Part shown: one piece after another, positions 25,780 through 34,750 of the stretch
Layout: each line of letters opens with the position of its first letter
How positions within the stretch are numbered: position 1 is the stretch's first letter
From: Anaerolineae bacterium
Lineage (GTDB): Bacteria > Chloroflexota > Anaerolineae > B4-G1 > SLSP01
DNA length: 42,593 bases
Reading direction: 5' to 3'
Assembly: GCA_016927095.1 (NCBI GenBank)
Contig: JAFGNI010000134.1
Coordinates: forward strand, 1 to 42,593
Program-made: the position numbers and the translations under genes
The notes under the pieces: generated by a model
What the model was told of the DNA's origin: nothing
The model's database searches: none
What the model saw: the letters and a program-made list of their open reading frames with translations, nothing else

Positions 25780-28700
25780 TTATACCTGACGTCCCCTAAA
25801 CAGAGGGGCCAGCAGGGAGCGCTCGTCGTGCGTGATGATGTTGAGCCACCAGACCATCAGTGGATAGACCAGCACGACAGCGACAAAGGCGAGCGCGCGC
25901 CCCATAGGCCAAGCGAGCGCGGCGGCACCCACAGCAGCCAGCGCTGCGAGCAACGGCTTCCCTAAGATATCCCGCCAGCCCACGGTGCCAAATTGGCGCC
26001 TCAAACCCAGCAGGAAGGGCATGAACAAGGCGAGCTCCGCGAGGATATGCAGCAGCGCTGAGGCAGGGTAACCGAAACGGGGCATCAGCAGCAGGTTAGC
26101 CACAAGGGAGAAACCAAACCCCAGAAGATAGGCGCGCGTCAGATAGCGTTGCTGATCGACAGCGATGAGCACATACTGTGTAATGCTGTTGATCCAACCG
26201 ATGGGCATGGACCAGGCCATCAACCGCAGGGCGATCATCGCGCCCGGCAGGTATTGTTCCCCCCCTAGGACAAGCACCATCTCGCGACCTGCAACTGTGG
26301 CGATCAAGGCCAGCGGCAACGCGATCAACACCAAGATCTTGGTCCCCAGACGATAGAAGCGCACCAACGCGTCACGGTCGTCGTGCGCCTGTCGCGAGAT
26401 CACGGGAAAGAGGGCCAGCGTGAACATCGACGGGATGACCATCGCGGCATCGAGGAACTTGTAGCCGATGCTGTAGAGACCCAGTGGCTCGCTGCCCAGA
26501 AGGAACTCCATCAGGAAGATATCCACCTTGAAGAACAGTGTTGCCAGAAGATGGTTGACCATCAGGGGCCAGGATTCCGCTATCATCTCTCGGCGCAATA
26601 TGCGCTCAGAGACCTGGCGCAACTTCAGACGGTCGCCCTCCGCGGGGCCGGAGGGCCGGCGCACCGTGGGGAAAAGACGCCACGCCAGCGTCGCGAGGAT
26701 GGCCAGCGTGATCACGTTGACAGCGATGGACGCGCCCGCCAGGCCAATGATGCCCCGTCCCAGGACCAGCACCAGCACGCCCAACGTGACCTTGAGCAGT
26801 GTGCTGACGCTTTGTACCGCCGCAGGCACCTCCGCCTTTTCAAAGGCGTAGAAGAGTGCGGTCAGGCCCGTGGAGATGGAGCCGGGGATCGTGCCCACGT
26901 AGAGCAGCAGCGTGGCCACAACGGCTTGCCGAGAAGCCGGCGAGGCGAAGGACGCGATGAGTGTCTGGCGCGCGCCGAGCACGCCAAGCAAGACCGGCAC
27001 GGCAATCAGACTGAGGCTGAGGCGGATGGCGGTGGTATTGAACAGATAGCGTCGCGCTTGGTCTCGGTACCGGGCTACCTCCCGTGTCAGATAAGTATTG
27101 AGCCCGAAGTTGGTGAGGATGTCGAACCACAGAAAGAGGTTGATGGCATAGGTGTAGTCGCCGACATTCGCCGGCCCCAGAATGCGCAGCATCAGCGCGG
27201 CGAAGGCAAAATCCACAGCGCGGTTGAAGATATTCAGCAGGATCGGCACGATGCTGTTCTTGGCCAGCCGCTGCACCGTCGTGCCGTCGTCGCGATCACG
27301 GTAGAAGAGGCGCCAGATCCAGACCACCGACAGGAAGACAACAACCATCCCGCTCAGGAAGGAGAGGAAGGCGCCGATCTTGACGCTGTTGGGGCTGTAC
27401 TTGAAGCGGACCGTAGCGCTCTCGTCCAGTCGGACGGCTCTGAAATTGCCTGCCACGCGGGCGATGGGGACCTCCGCCTCTTGGTCCTGGCCAGCGCCCA
27501 GAGGCCGCACGAAAGCCTTCCATCCCGGCGCGAAGGCATCTGCTAGGATCAGCCAAGACGGCCCCTCAACCGTCGCATCGATGATGATCTCGTTGGCACC
27601 GTAGGCGGGGATGGGCTGGGCCACAGGCTCCCCTGGCACCGGCACAGTCATCACGACCAGATCCTGCGGCCTTTCACCGGCCCAGCCCGCTGCCGAGGAC
27701 TCAACCACAGCGTAGAAGCGCGGATCGTAGGTGAGCAACGCCTCACCGACAGCGTCGACATCCGGCACCTCCACGGTAGTCTCGACGGGCAGCGTGAAGG
27801 CGTGCGGTGCTACGCCGAGATTCTCATAGACACGCACCGACGCGTCCTGATAGACCAGCTCATACTTCGGAAGCGGAATCTCCTCTTCCGTGAGGATGTA
27901 TTTGACGTTGAGCAGGTCCGTCAAAGGGCTGTCCAGGCTGGAGAACTGCCGGAACGGCGAGATGCGATTGTAGGGCAGCAGCCCTTGGGGCTCAATCCAG
28001 CCCATATAGCGCGCGTACTGCCCGGAGAAGAGGCTGTCGTAGCCACGGACATCCTGGAGATCGAAGAACATGCCCACATTCATGTTGAAGGTGTTGCGAC
28101 CGTGGGGATCGAAGGTGGAGAACCTCCACAGATCCGCATCCTGCTTCAGGAAATCGACAACGGGAGGTGTGTAGGTGAGCAGGTCCGGGTCGACCGCAGG
28201 GTTGAAGCCCGCGCCAAAGGCTAGGAGATCCGCCAGGACCACAACAGTCGCCAGCACCTGCCAGAGCGGCATACGTCCCAACCGCCGGGGCAGCCGGAGG
28301 GACGTCGCGGCGACGCGGAGAACGATGCCACCGGCCATAAGGAACACGAGGAAGATGGCGACCTGCGGGAACAGATAGGCGTAGAACGTTCGGGCATCCG
28401 CGAAGGTGTGCGCCGCCTTCGCCAGCGACCAGAACGCGCGCTCCACCAGAGGCGCGATCTGCGCGTAGGCTAACCAGCTTCCCAGAAGTCCGAGGCCGCC
28501 CAGTAGGGCGCCCCAAATCGCGAGGGCAGCCAGGACGCCGGCGGTGGCAGGAGGCGATCCCAGAAGAGCGACACGTACCCACCAGGCGCGATCCGCAGAC
28601 TTGAGCGCCCTTCGCCCTTCATCAAACGACGATGGCCCGCCGACCTCCCGCTCCTTCGCTATGCGCGTCATCCCCAAGCCAGCCAGCACAGCGACGGCAA

Positions 28701-30135
28701 CCGTCAGGGGGAAGACCCAGCGGAAGGGCGAATGCGACTGGCTCAGAAAGGGCAGCGCGTAGACCAGCGCGTAGACCGGCGTGCCGAAGACGCAAGCCAA
28801 GGAGAAGAGTGCCAACGCCGTGAAGAAGGGTACGTAGGGCTGCCGCAACCAAGCAACAGCTCGCCCCGCAAGCGTCGGGGCCGAACGCCCGACCGGTTCC
28901 CCAGCCGGTCGCCCACGACCAACAAAACGGGGCGGACGCCACACAGCCACCAGCGCCAGCAGCAGCGGCAGGATCCCTAGATAGGCCCCACCCTCAACGT
29001 AGTTCTTGATTCCCCAGTCGAACGCGTGCACGGCCTCACCGTAAGCGTTCTCTGATGCAGGGATGCGCATACCGCTGAAGACGTCCCACAGCGTGGTGTG
29101 GGTTGGGTTGCCGAAAAAGTCGGGAACGAGAAACGTGATCAGCCGGCGCTTCGGGTAAGCCCATCCCAACACGTCTTGTAGGGTTACCGCCCCCTGACGA
29201 AAGCTGCCCTGCGCGACCTCGTAGAAGGGCACAAGCTGCACGGCGCCTAGCACCAACCCCAGGCTCAGCATCAGCGCAATGCCAAGCGCGGCACTGCCGA
29301 CCTGGGTACGTCCATCGGGCCGGGGATGGGCCAGCACCAGGGCGAGCAGCCGCCACGCCGCGAAGCCGCCTAGAACCAACAGGACGAAATACGTGATCTC
29401 TGGATGACCGGTCAGAATCTGGAGCCCAAGCGCGATGGCGCCCAACAACGCCCAGGGAAGCATGGCGCGTTCCCGGATCCAGAAACGCCGGCGCGTGACC
29501 GTGCATTCCACCAGCGCCAACAGCAGCGGCAACCAGGCGGCCCCAGCGATGATCATAGGGTGAACGACGGAGACAACCATGAAGCCACTTAGCTGGAAAA
29601 CAATGCCGGCGACCAACGCACCGCCTCGCGTCATGCGGACGACACGCCCAAGGATGTACATGGAGATGCCGGCGAGACCCAATTGCAGCACGGTGAAGAG
29701 GCCAAAAGCCCGCCATGCCGGCATCAAGAAGAAGAGCCAGGTCAGCGGGTAGAGGGCCGAGTGCTGTCCGTTCGCCAGGAAGGTGTGACCGCTGAAGAGG
29801 TAGGGATCCCAGAGGGGCAGTCTCCGCGATGCGACGGCATCGACCAGGAACTGCTTCCAGGCGTAGTTCTCCAAGACCAGATCCGCGAGGAGTGGATTCT
29901 GTACATCAAGGCCGGGTCGTGCAGAACGATAGGGCTCGAAGAGATAGAGCGCATCGGCCGGCACGAGCGTCTTGTCCCCCAGGGCGACCCGACCGAAGAG
30001 CAACAGCGGCACCAGCATCAGCAGTCCTGCACAGATCACATCACGCCAGAGATCCGCGCTGAGAACGCTGCTGGGAATGCGGTCTAGCAGGCTCAACTGT
30101 GGGCGCATGGCCAGACGGCCTCGTTTACCCAGCAT
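25780..30135 (-). CDS. YfhO-like membrane protein fused to a Wzx/MATE-type polysaccharide flippase
   Basis: A 1451-residue membrane protein in one uninterrupted frame. Residues about 1-945 look like YfhO-family proteins, GT-C-like membrane glycosyltransferases: a first loop with VPADALYLFEPYRS and WDPYLFSGHTFLANGQHS, about a dozen helices, then a soluble beta-rich region and a last helix near 930. From about 950, LAKNSIVPILLNIFNRAVDF begins a 12- to 14-helix flippase of the polysaccharide biosynthesis/MATE type with an internal break near 1160. Each half has a normal family length. The start ATG at 30135 has GGAG 6 bases upstream; ATG 30108 is an alternative. The fusion suggests coupled sugar addition and lipid-linked glycan export. 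The carbohydrate is unknown. Confidence 0.8.
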   Translation of the reverse strand: MLGKRGRLAMRPQLSLLDRIPSSVLSADLWRDVICAGLLMLVPLLLFGRVALGDKTLVPADALYLFEPYRSARPGLDVQNPLLADLVLENYAWKQFLVDAVASRRLPLWDPYLFSGHTFLANGQHSALYPLTWLFFLMPAWRAFGLFTVLQLGLAGISMYILGRVVRMTRGGALVAGIVFQLSGFMVVSVVHPMIIAGAAWLPLLLALVECTVTRRRFWIRERAMLPWALLGAIALGLQILTGHPEITYFVLLVLGGFAAWRLLALVLAHPRPDGRTQVGSAALGIALMLSLGLVLGAVQLVPFYEVAQGSFRQGAVTLQDVLGWAYPKRRLITFLVPDFFGNPTHTTLWDVFSGMRIPASENAYGEAVHAFDWGIKNYVEGGAYLGILPLLLALVAVWRPPRFVGRGRPAGEPVGRSAPTLAGRAVAWLRQPYVPFFTALALFSLACVFGTPVYALVYALPFLSQSHSPFRWVFPLTVAVAVLAGLGMTRIAKEREVGGPSSFDEGRRALKSADRAWWVRVALLGSPPATAGVLAALAIWGALLGGLGLLGSWLAYAQIAPLVERAFWSLAKAAHTFADARTFYAYLFPQVAIFLVFLMAGGIVLRVAATSLRLPRRLGRMPLWQVLATVVVLADLLAFGAGFNPAVDPDLLTYTPPVVDFLKQDADLWRFSTFDPHGRNTFNMNVGMFFDLQDVRGYDSLFSGQYARYMGWIEPQGLLPYNRISPFRQFSSLDSPLTDLLNVKYILTEEEIPLPKYELVYQDASVRVYENLGVAPHAFTLPVETTVEVPDVDAVGEALLTYDPRFYAVVESSAAGWAGERPQDLVVMTVPVPGEPVAQPIPAYGANEIIIDATVEGPSWLILADAFAPGWKAFVRPLGAGQDQEAEVPIARVAGNFRAVRLDESATVRFKYSPNSVKIGAFLSFLSGMVVVFLSVVWIWRLFYRDRDDGTTVQRLAKNSIVPILLNIFNRAVDFAFAALMLRILGPANVGDYTYAINLFLWFDILTNFGLNTYLTREVARYRDQARRYLFNTTAIRLSLSLIAVPVLLGVLGARQTLIASFASPASRQAVVATLLLYVGTIPGSISTGLTALFYAFEKAEVPAAVQSVSTLLKVTLGVLVLVLGRGIIGLAGASIAVNVITLAILATLAWRLFPTVRRPSGPAEGDRLKLRQVSERILRREMIAESWPLMVNHLLATLFFKVDIFLMEFLLGSEPLGLYSIGYKFLDAAMVIPSMFTLALFPVISRQAHDDRDALVRFYRLGTKILVLIALPLALIATVAGREMVLVLGGEQYLPGAMIALRLMAWSMPIGWINSITQYVLIAVDQQRYLTRAYLLGFGFSLVANLLLMPRFGYPASALLHILAELALFMPFLLGLRRQFGTVGWRDILGKPLLAALAAVGAAALAWPMGRALAFVAVVLVYPLMVWWLNIITHDERSLLAPLFRGRQV

Positions 30136-30241
30136 TGCTCACTCCATCCAGGATCAAACCAGCCTCCAAATCACAAAGCTGGCGCCCGTGGACACCAGCG
30201 TGGCGCCATCCTATCACGCAACGGTCATTCGGCAACAGAAA

Positions 30242-30265
30242 AGGGCCGGCGCAATGTCCGGCCCT
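30242..30265 (-). terminator. Intrinsic terminator of the signalling operon
   Basis: On the minus strand an 8-bp stem AGGGCCGG/CCGGCCCU with an 8-base loop is followed by UUUCUGUU, 110 bases after the response-regulator stop. It would separate this operon from the YfhO-flippase gene downstream. Confidence 0.7.
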
Positions 30266-30374
30266 GTGAAATCGGAGGCACGAGCTATCTACGGTTCGAC
30301 CTAGCGACCTTCTCTGCGGCTACGCTCACGACCAGATCCCGCGCCCTTGACCGCTCGCTGGCGACATAGCCTGA

Positions 30375-31307
30375 TCAGCCGGTGGGTGGCGACTCGAGTG
30401 CAGCGCGCAAGTCATCAAGGTCGCCAGAGCCGGCTGGCCCGTCCAGGTCAACCAATTGTATCTCGAAGGTGAGCCTGGGGATGTCCGTGCCATCGAGACG
30501 CTTGCCCCGCTCCCAGTCACGGTGGGGATAGAAGAACGAGACAGCCTCATTCAGCCGCTGATCGAGGCGGCCCATCATCACGTAAGCGCTCTGGCCTGCA
30601 GGTGCAACAATGAGGTACTGGTAGAGGTCGAGCTGTCCCACAAAGAGCTCGGTCCCCAGCGCCTCTGTCGCGGTGTTACGGAGGATGAGGGAGACGGCTC
30701 GCAGGACATCGTCGTGGGTCACGAAGCCATAGGCCTCGCTGAAGACATCCATTCCGATAACGACAATGGCAATCATCGAAAGCTCAGGATCTGCCGCAAC
30801 CCGACGAACCTCTTCTGAGATCAAGCGCGAGGTGGGCAATCCGGTGATGGGATGCAACAGCGTCTCGCGACCACTGCGACGTAGGGAGTTACGCACCCGG
30901 AAGCGTAGCTCCTGCACATCGAAGGGCTTGGTGATGTAGTCAATAGCGCCCAGCTCAAGCCCCGTCAAACGATCCACGCGCTCCCGTCGTTCGGTCAGGA
31001 AGATCACCGGGATGTTCTCGGTGCGTCGCTGGTTGCGAAGCTTGGTACAAACCTCATAGCCATCCATGTCGGGCAGATGGATGTCGAGGATCACCAGGTC
31101 GGGCAGAGACCGCGTAGCCGTGGCGATCGCATCCTGTCCCCAAGCGGCGTGCGAGACCCCATAGCCCAGAGAGGAGAAATAGGCCGTCAGCATCTCTGCC
31201 GTGCTGGGTTCATCCTCGACAATGAGGATATGGCACGGCTCTTCGTTATCATCCCCCATAGCTGCGTTATGCAACGACAGATCTGAACTCTCCATGGTCG
31301 ACGCCAT
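30375..31307 (-). CDS. Response regulator with degenerate GGDEF-like output domain
   Basis: Counted from ATG 31307, a receiver domain spans residues about 25-145: acidic pair Glu31/Asp32, phospho-acceptor Asp75 in LVILDIHLPDMDG, Thr105 and Lys127 in YITKPFD. The C-terminal 165 residues begin with HPITGLPTSRLISEEV, like the start of GGDEF domains (DxLTGLxNRR). Where GGDEF should stand the sequence reads VGQLDLYQYLIV, so c-di-GMP synthesis is unlikely; it may bind nucleotide or protein. No cognate histidine kinase is adjacent. Third gene of the roadblock-V4R operon, 118 bases after V4R. Start uncertain: TTG 31322, ATG 31307, 31295 and 31259 are all possible, and none has a strong ribosome site. 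Confidence 0.8.
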   Translation of the reverse strand: MASTMESSDLSLHNAAMGDDNEEPCHILIVEDEPSTAEMLTAYFSSLGYGVSHAAWGQDAIATATRSLPDLVILDIHLPDMDGYEVCTKLRNQRRTENIPVIFLTERRERVDRLTGLELGAIDYITKPFDVQELRFRVRNSLRRSGRETLLHPITGLPTSRLISEEVRRVAADPELSMIAIVVIGMDVFSEAYGFVTHDDVLRAVSLILRNTATEALGTELFVGQLDLYQYLIVAPAGQSAYVMMGRLDQRLNEAVSFFYPHRDWERGKRLDGTDIPRLTFEIQLVDLDGPAGSGDLDDLRAALESPPTG

Positions 31308-31425
31308 TGTCCCCGATCTCAAACGTGAACGTGGGCCCTACAGGCCGATTCGCGTTGACACCGAATCCTCCCAACGTTTCTCGCTGGGGGCCGAGCTCAA
31401 CACGCCATGCGCAACCGCGCCCCAC

Positions 31426-32067
31426 CTAACCGATGGGCTCTTTATACACCTGGAAGGTGCAATTGGTGTGTCCCATCCCCATGCAGGAGACCTGATCTAC
31501 CCGGAACGTGCGGCCACCACTGAGCCAGCGCAACGCCTCCTCGATGATGCCGGCTGCAATGAAGCCACCCGGTCGCTCCACCTCGCGCCCCCAGCACATC
31601 GAACACTGCTCAATCACGTAATGATACTGGTCACCACCTGGATCGCGGACATACGAAGTCTGGTCGCTCAAGGAGTCAAAGACCTTAGCCACCGCCGGCA
31701 GACCGGCCTTGAGCTTGGCCTGCAACGGCAGGACCTTGAACGCCAGATCGCTGGCGCCAACCAGCGCGCCAAAGTTCGCCAGTCCCTGCGCGAAGAGCAC
31801 TCTCCCCAAGCGCAGCTGCAGGCCACGACCCCCGCGGGGTCCGTACATCTCCTCCAAAGCCTGGTTCAGGGCAGAGATGTAGGCAAAGTCGAACCCCTTG
31901 TCCATCACGTCAGGGGGTGGGTTGTCGATGAACTGCGAAAGGCCAGCCATGTTGAGGATTGCGTTGAGGCCATTGCGGCCCATGATCTCCTCAAGAGCGT
32001 CAAAGAGGATGAGCCCAAAGCGATTGGGATAGTGCAAGCTACTCAGTTCCGGGGATTGAGCCACCAT
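31426..32067 (-). CDS. 4-vinyl reductase (V4R) domain-like sensor protein
   Basis: A 213-residue soluble protein. The C-terminal 80 residues resemble the V4R small-molecule-binding domain, with conserved cysteines in YVIEQCSMCWGR and QVSCMGMGHTNCTF and the GIIEEALRWLSG helix. The N-terminal part (about 1-120) is helical and may serve dimerisation. V4R domains bind hydrocarbons or other ligands in regulators and in bacteriochlorophyll proteins, and similar Cys pairs can hold a metal. The ATG at 32067 has a perfect AAGGAGGT. It lies 20 bases after the roadblock gene, and the receiver gene follows on the same strand. Role as a ligand or redox sensor for the operon is inferred. Confidence 0.72.
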   Translation of the reverse strand: MVAQSPELSSLHYPNRFGLILFDALEEIMGRNGLNAILNMAGLSQFIDNPPPDVMDKGFDFAYISALNQALEEMYGPRGGRGLQLRLGRVLFAQGLANFGALVGASDLAFKVLPLQAKLKAGLPAVAKVFDSLSDQTSYVRDPGGDQYHYVIEQCSMCWGREVERPGGFIAAGIIEEALRWLSGGRTFRVDQVSCMGMGHTNCTFQVYKEPIG

Positions 32068-32087
32068 CGACCTCCTTCAGAGGCTAC

Positions 32088-32462
32088 CTATAGGATCGCT
32101 GCGAATTCCTCAGCGGCGCGGCGCATATCGAGAAAAAGCAGCCCAAGCTTTGCGCGCTGGCGGGCCAGGACCGTCAGGACTGCCTCCTCGCCCACGGCGC
32201 GGAGGATAACGTAGCCCCTTTCCCCCTTGACATAGACTTCGTCCAGCATGCCACGGCCCAACTCCCCGGCGATCCGCTCGCCCAAAGAAAGCATCGCCGC
32301 CGACATCGCTGCGACCCGATCCTCCTCAACCCCTTGAGGAAGCGAGGTGGCAATGGGAAGGCCATCAACGCTAATGATGGCTGCGGCCTCCACGTCAGGG
32401 CTACTGACCTGAAGCTCCCGCAGTCGCTCGATCATGCGCTCGTTCCGAGATCTACTTGCCAT
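32088..32462 (-). CDS. Roadblock/LC7 domain protein (MglB-like)
   Basis: A 124-residue protein that is one roadblock/LC7 fold: an N-terminal helix (ERMIERLRELQ), the strand AAIISVDGLPIATSLP, the middle helix AMSAAMLSLGERIAGEL, then strands EVYVKGERGYVILRAV and AVLTVLARQRAKLGLLFLDMRRAAEEF. In other bacteria such proteins act as GTPase-activating or scaffold partners of MglA-like small GTPases. No GTPase gene is in this window. It is first in the operon, with a TTGACA promoter upstream and V4R 20 bases downstream. ATG 32462 has GGAGG 10 bases upstream. The partner here may be the V4R or receiver protein instead. Confidence 0.88.
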   Translation of the reverse strand: MASRSRNERMIERLRELQVSSPDVEAAAIISVDGLPIATSLPQGVEEDRVAAMSAAMLSLGERIAGELGRGMLDEVYVKGERGYVILRAVGEEAVLTVLARQRAKLGLLFLDMRRAAEEFAAIL

Positions 32463-32617
32463 AGTTCCAGCCCTCCGACGATGAGAAGACGCATCAGCAA
32501 CGGCAACAATCTGTCAATACTGGCTACACGTCAATCCTGACAACTACGTTGGCGGTTGATACTTCTCGCCTGGTAGAGGCAAGAATTCACACAGAAACGG
32601 CAGGCGCTTCAATGAAA

Positions 32618-32646
32618 AGAGTACCATGGGTCCCGATTATTGTCAA
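32618..32646 (-). promoter_or_regulatory. Promoter of the roadblock-V4R-receiver operon
   Basis: Minus-strand TTGACA (32646-32641), 17-base spacer, TACTCT (32623-32618). The predicted leader is about 150 bases. The -35 is a perfect consensus match. Confidence 0.55.
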
Positions 32647-32670
32647 TATATGGTTAAAAACACCAACCAA

Positions 32671-33339
32671 TTACTTACCTTTCAACCCTTGGTAGATGAT
32701 CCGAAGCCCTGCCTGCATCTGCGATTCCCAACAGAAGTCCGTCTCAGCCCGCTCGCCGGGCACGATATGGACGGCCGCTGGGCGATCCTCTGCCTTAGCA
32801 CATTCGCCATAGACACACTCGAGCACGCAAAGCCGGAAGAAGAGCGTCGCGATCAGCCCGCCTGCTACGGTGGCATCAAGTTGGGGATGGAAGACACCCT
32901 GCGCCTGTCCCTCCCGTACGACCTGTGCCAGCGCCTCTGCTAACATCCGGTCGTTGTTCCCCTGGGCGGGTATGCCGGGATGACTGAGCGCATAGGCGAA
33001 CATCTGGCGAAAGAGGTGGACATAGGGCCGAAGCTCCTGACGTGCAGACACCAGGAGGTCCCAAATCTGATCCTCGGGCGACGCATCGGGTGACTGGGAA
33101 CTCTGGAAAACTGAATGGAGGCGTGCGTACAGCACGCGGCCTAACAGAGCCTCTTTGCTATTGAAGTAGTTGAAAAAGGTGCCTTTCGCGACGTCAGCGG
33201 CTGCCGCGACCTCCTCGACCGTGGTCGCGTCGAAACCATTCAGCCGGAAGAGCCGTTCACCAGCCTCCAACAGTCGCTCGTAGGTTCGTGCCCGGCGCCG
33301 GTCCCAACGCGACACGCTATCACTCTTCTGTTCCTCCAT
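32671..33339 (-). CDS. TetR-family transcriptional regulator
   Basis: A 222-residue regulator. The N-terminal HTH spans residues about 20-65, with the typical block TTVEEVAAAADVAKGTFFNYFNSKEALL that includes the recognition helix. The C-terminal ligand domain is divergent and the ligand unknown. The gene diverges from a 4Fe-4S protein gene. Two identical 12-bp palindromes lie directly downstream of its own -10 element, a classic autoregulation layout for TetR proteins. The ATG at 33339 is preceded by AGGAG about 12 bases away. Divergent arrangement suggests that it also controls the Fe-S gene, though that promoter is not clearly under the operators. Confidence 0.9.
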   Translation of the reverse strand: MEEQKSDSVSRWDRRRARTYERLLEAGERLFRLNGFDATTVEEVAAAADVAKGTFFNYFNSKEALLGRVLYARLHSVFQSSQSPDASPEDQIWDLLVSARQELRPYVHLFRQMFAYALSHPGIPAQGNNDRMLAEALAQVVREGQAQGVFHPQLDATVAGGLIATLFFRLCVLECVYGECAKAEDRPAAVHIVPGERAETDFCWESQMQAGLRIIYQGLKGK

Positions 33340-33418
33340 CCAGTATCGATCTCCTCTGTTCAGGCCCCCCTACAGCCGAGCCCCTCCGATCACCCTCGCT
33401 AGCACCCCGGGGCAAGTA

Positions 33419-33446
33419 TGACCCGGGTCAACTATGACCCGGGTCA
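33419..33446. promoter_or_regulatory. Twin palindromic operator TGACCCGGGTCA
   Basis: Two exact copies of the 12-bp palindrome TGACCCGGGTCA, at 33419-33430 and 33435-33446, with centres 16 bases apart and ACTA between them. The second copy touches the tetR -10 box (33451-33446). It probably binds the TetR protein as two dimers. Confidence 0.8.
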
Positions 33447-33474
33447 GTATAGACCTATGCAGGCAAAAGGACAA
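33446..33474 (-). promoter_or_regulatory. Promoter of the tetR gene
   Basis: Minus-strand TTGTCC (33474-33469), 17-base spacer, TATACT (33451-33446). The expected start near 33439 falls in the operator, so bound repressor would block initiation. Confidence 0.6.
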
Positions 33475-33592
33475 TTGCCCACCAATGTAGTACGAGAACA
33501 CAACCGTGCGCAAGTGCCTGCAACCTGTATCCCAGCATGTCTTCAACCAGCTCTGTGCTAGACTCCTAGGATATCCGAAAGGCTGGTGTGCT

Positions 33593-34750
33593 GTGAGCCC
33601 ATCGCAGGACCGCGACCACAATTGGGAGATCTACGAGCGTTTGCGAGAGCACCTGGATCGCTTGCCGGGTGGCTTCCCGGCTGCGGATGACGGCGTGGAA
33701 TTGCGCATCCTACGGCGGCTCTTCACGCCAGAAGAAGCCGACCTAGCCTGCCACCTCACCCTTATTGCCGAGGAGGCCCGCGTCATTGCGCATCGAGCGG
33801 GCACAGAGTACGAGGCGACCGCGCAGCGATTGGCGGCGATGGCGGAAAAGGGGCTTATCTTTAGCATCCACCCAGAAGATCACCCGCCGCGTTACCAGGC
33901 TGCGCAGTTCGTCGTCGGCATCTACGAATACCAACTGAACAAAATGGATGAGGCCTTCATCCACGATGTGGAGGCCTATTGGGACACGCTTTTCGATCCC
34001 GAGATCTGGCGGCAGGCACCGCAGCTTCGCACGATCCCGGTCAACGAGAGCGTCTCCTACGTGCCGGAGGTGCTGGCGTACGAGCAAGCCGAACACCTTC
34101 TTGAGGGCCACGACCGGATCGCTGTCGCCCCGTGTGTCTGCCGGCAAGAGCAGGCAATCCTGGGCGAGCGCTGCGAGAAACCGATGGAGACGTGCCTTTC
34201 TTTCGACAGCGGCGCCGACTTCTACGTCCGCAACCGGATGGGGCGCTACATCAGCTATGAGGAGGCCCTGGACATCATCGCGCTGGCGAACGAAGCCGGC
34301 CTTGTGCTGCAGCCGAGCAACTCGAAGAAAGCGTCCTTCATCTGCGCCTGTTGCGGCTGCTGCTGTGGGGTGCTGCGAAACCTGAAGCGCTATCCGGAAC
34401 CCGCTAACCTTGTCGCCACAGCCTTCCGCGCTCGCCTGGACACGACACGCTGTGTCGGATGCGGCGTCTGCGTCGACCGGTGCCAGATGGCGGCGCTCAG
34501 CCTTGCCGACCGCAGAGCGGTCCTCGACGTCAGGCGGTGTATAGGCTGTGGTCTCTGTGTCAGCACCTGCCCAACGGGCGCCCTGACCCTGGAACGCAAG
34601 CCGCCCGCCGAACAACCCAAGGTTCCACCCGATATCGCCCGGACGATGATCCGGTTGGCACAGATTCGCGGCAAACTCGGCCCGGTAGAGATGGCAAAGC
34701 TCCTGCTGCAATCTGTGCGGGACCGCGTGGCCTCGAAACGGAAGACCTAG
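33593..34750 (+). CDS. 4Fe-4S ferredoxin-type protein with an added Cys-rich domain
   Basis: A 385-residue protein with three groups of cysteines. The N-terminal 120 residues look like a winged-helix region (ELRILRRLFTPEEADLACHL to AEKGLIFS). The middle has CxC at 181/183 plus Cys194 and Cys201 (APCVCRQEQ, ERCEKPMETC). Then follows a dense CACCGCCCG (Cys251, 253, 254, 256-258). Last come two 4Fe-4S motifs, CVGCGVCVDRC (287, 290, 293, with Cys297) and CIGCGLCVSTC (316, 319, 322, 326). The start GTG 33593 is preferred because the frame to 33506 adds a stretch unlike the family. Electron transfer is likely; partner and substrate are unknown. Divergent from tetR. Confidence 0.8.
   Translation: MSPSQDRDHNWEIYERLREHLDRLPGGFPAADDGVELRILRRLFTPEEADLACHLTLIAEEARVIAHRAGTEYEATAQRLAAMAEKGLIFSIHPEDHPPRYQAAQFVVGIYEYQLNKMDEAFIHDVEAYWDTLFDPEIWRQAPQLRTIPVNESVSYVPEVLAYEQAEHLLEGHDRIAVAPCVCRQEQAILGERCEKPMETCLSFDSGADFYVRNRMGRYISYEEALDIIALANEAGLVLQPSNSKKASFICACCGCCCGVLRNLKRYPEPANLVATAFRARLDTTRCVGCGVCVDRCQMAALSLADRRAVLDVRRCIGCGLCVSTCPTGALTLERKPPAEQPKVPPDIARTMIRLAQIRGKLGPVEMAKLLLQSVRDRVASKRKT

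Noticed and set aside
26383..27546. 387-codon plus-strand frame opposite the flippase half
   Set aside because: His/Arg/Gln-rich translation without hydrophobic or catalytic patterns; shadow of the fused membrane protein.
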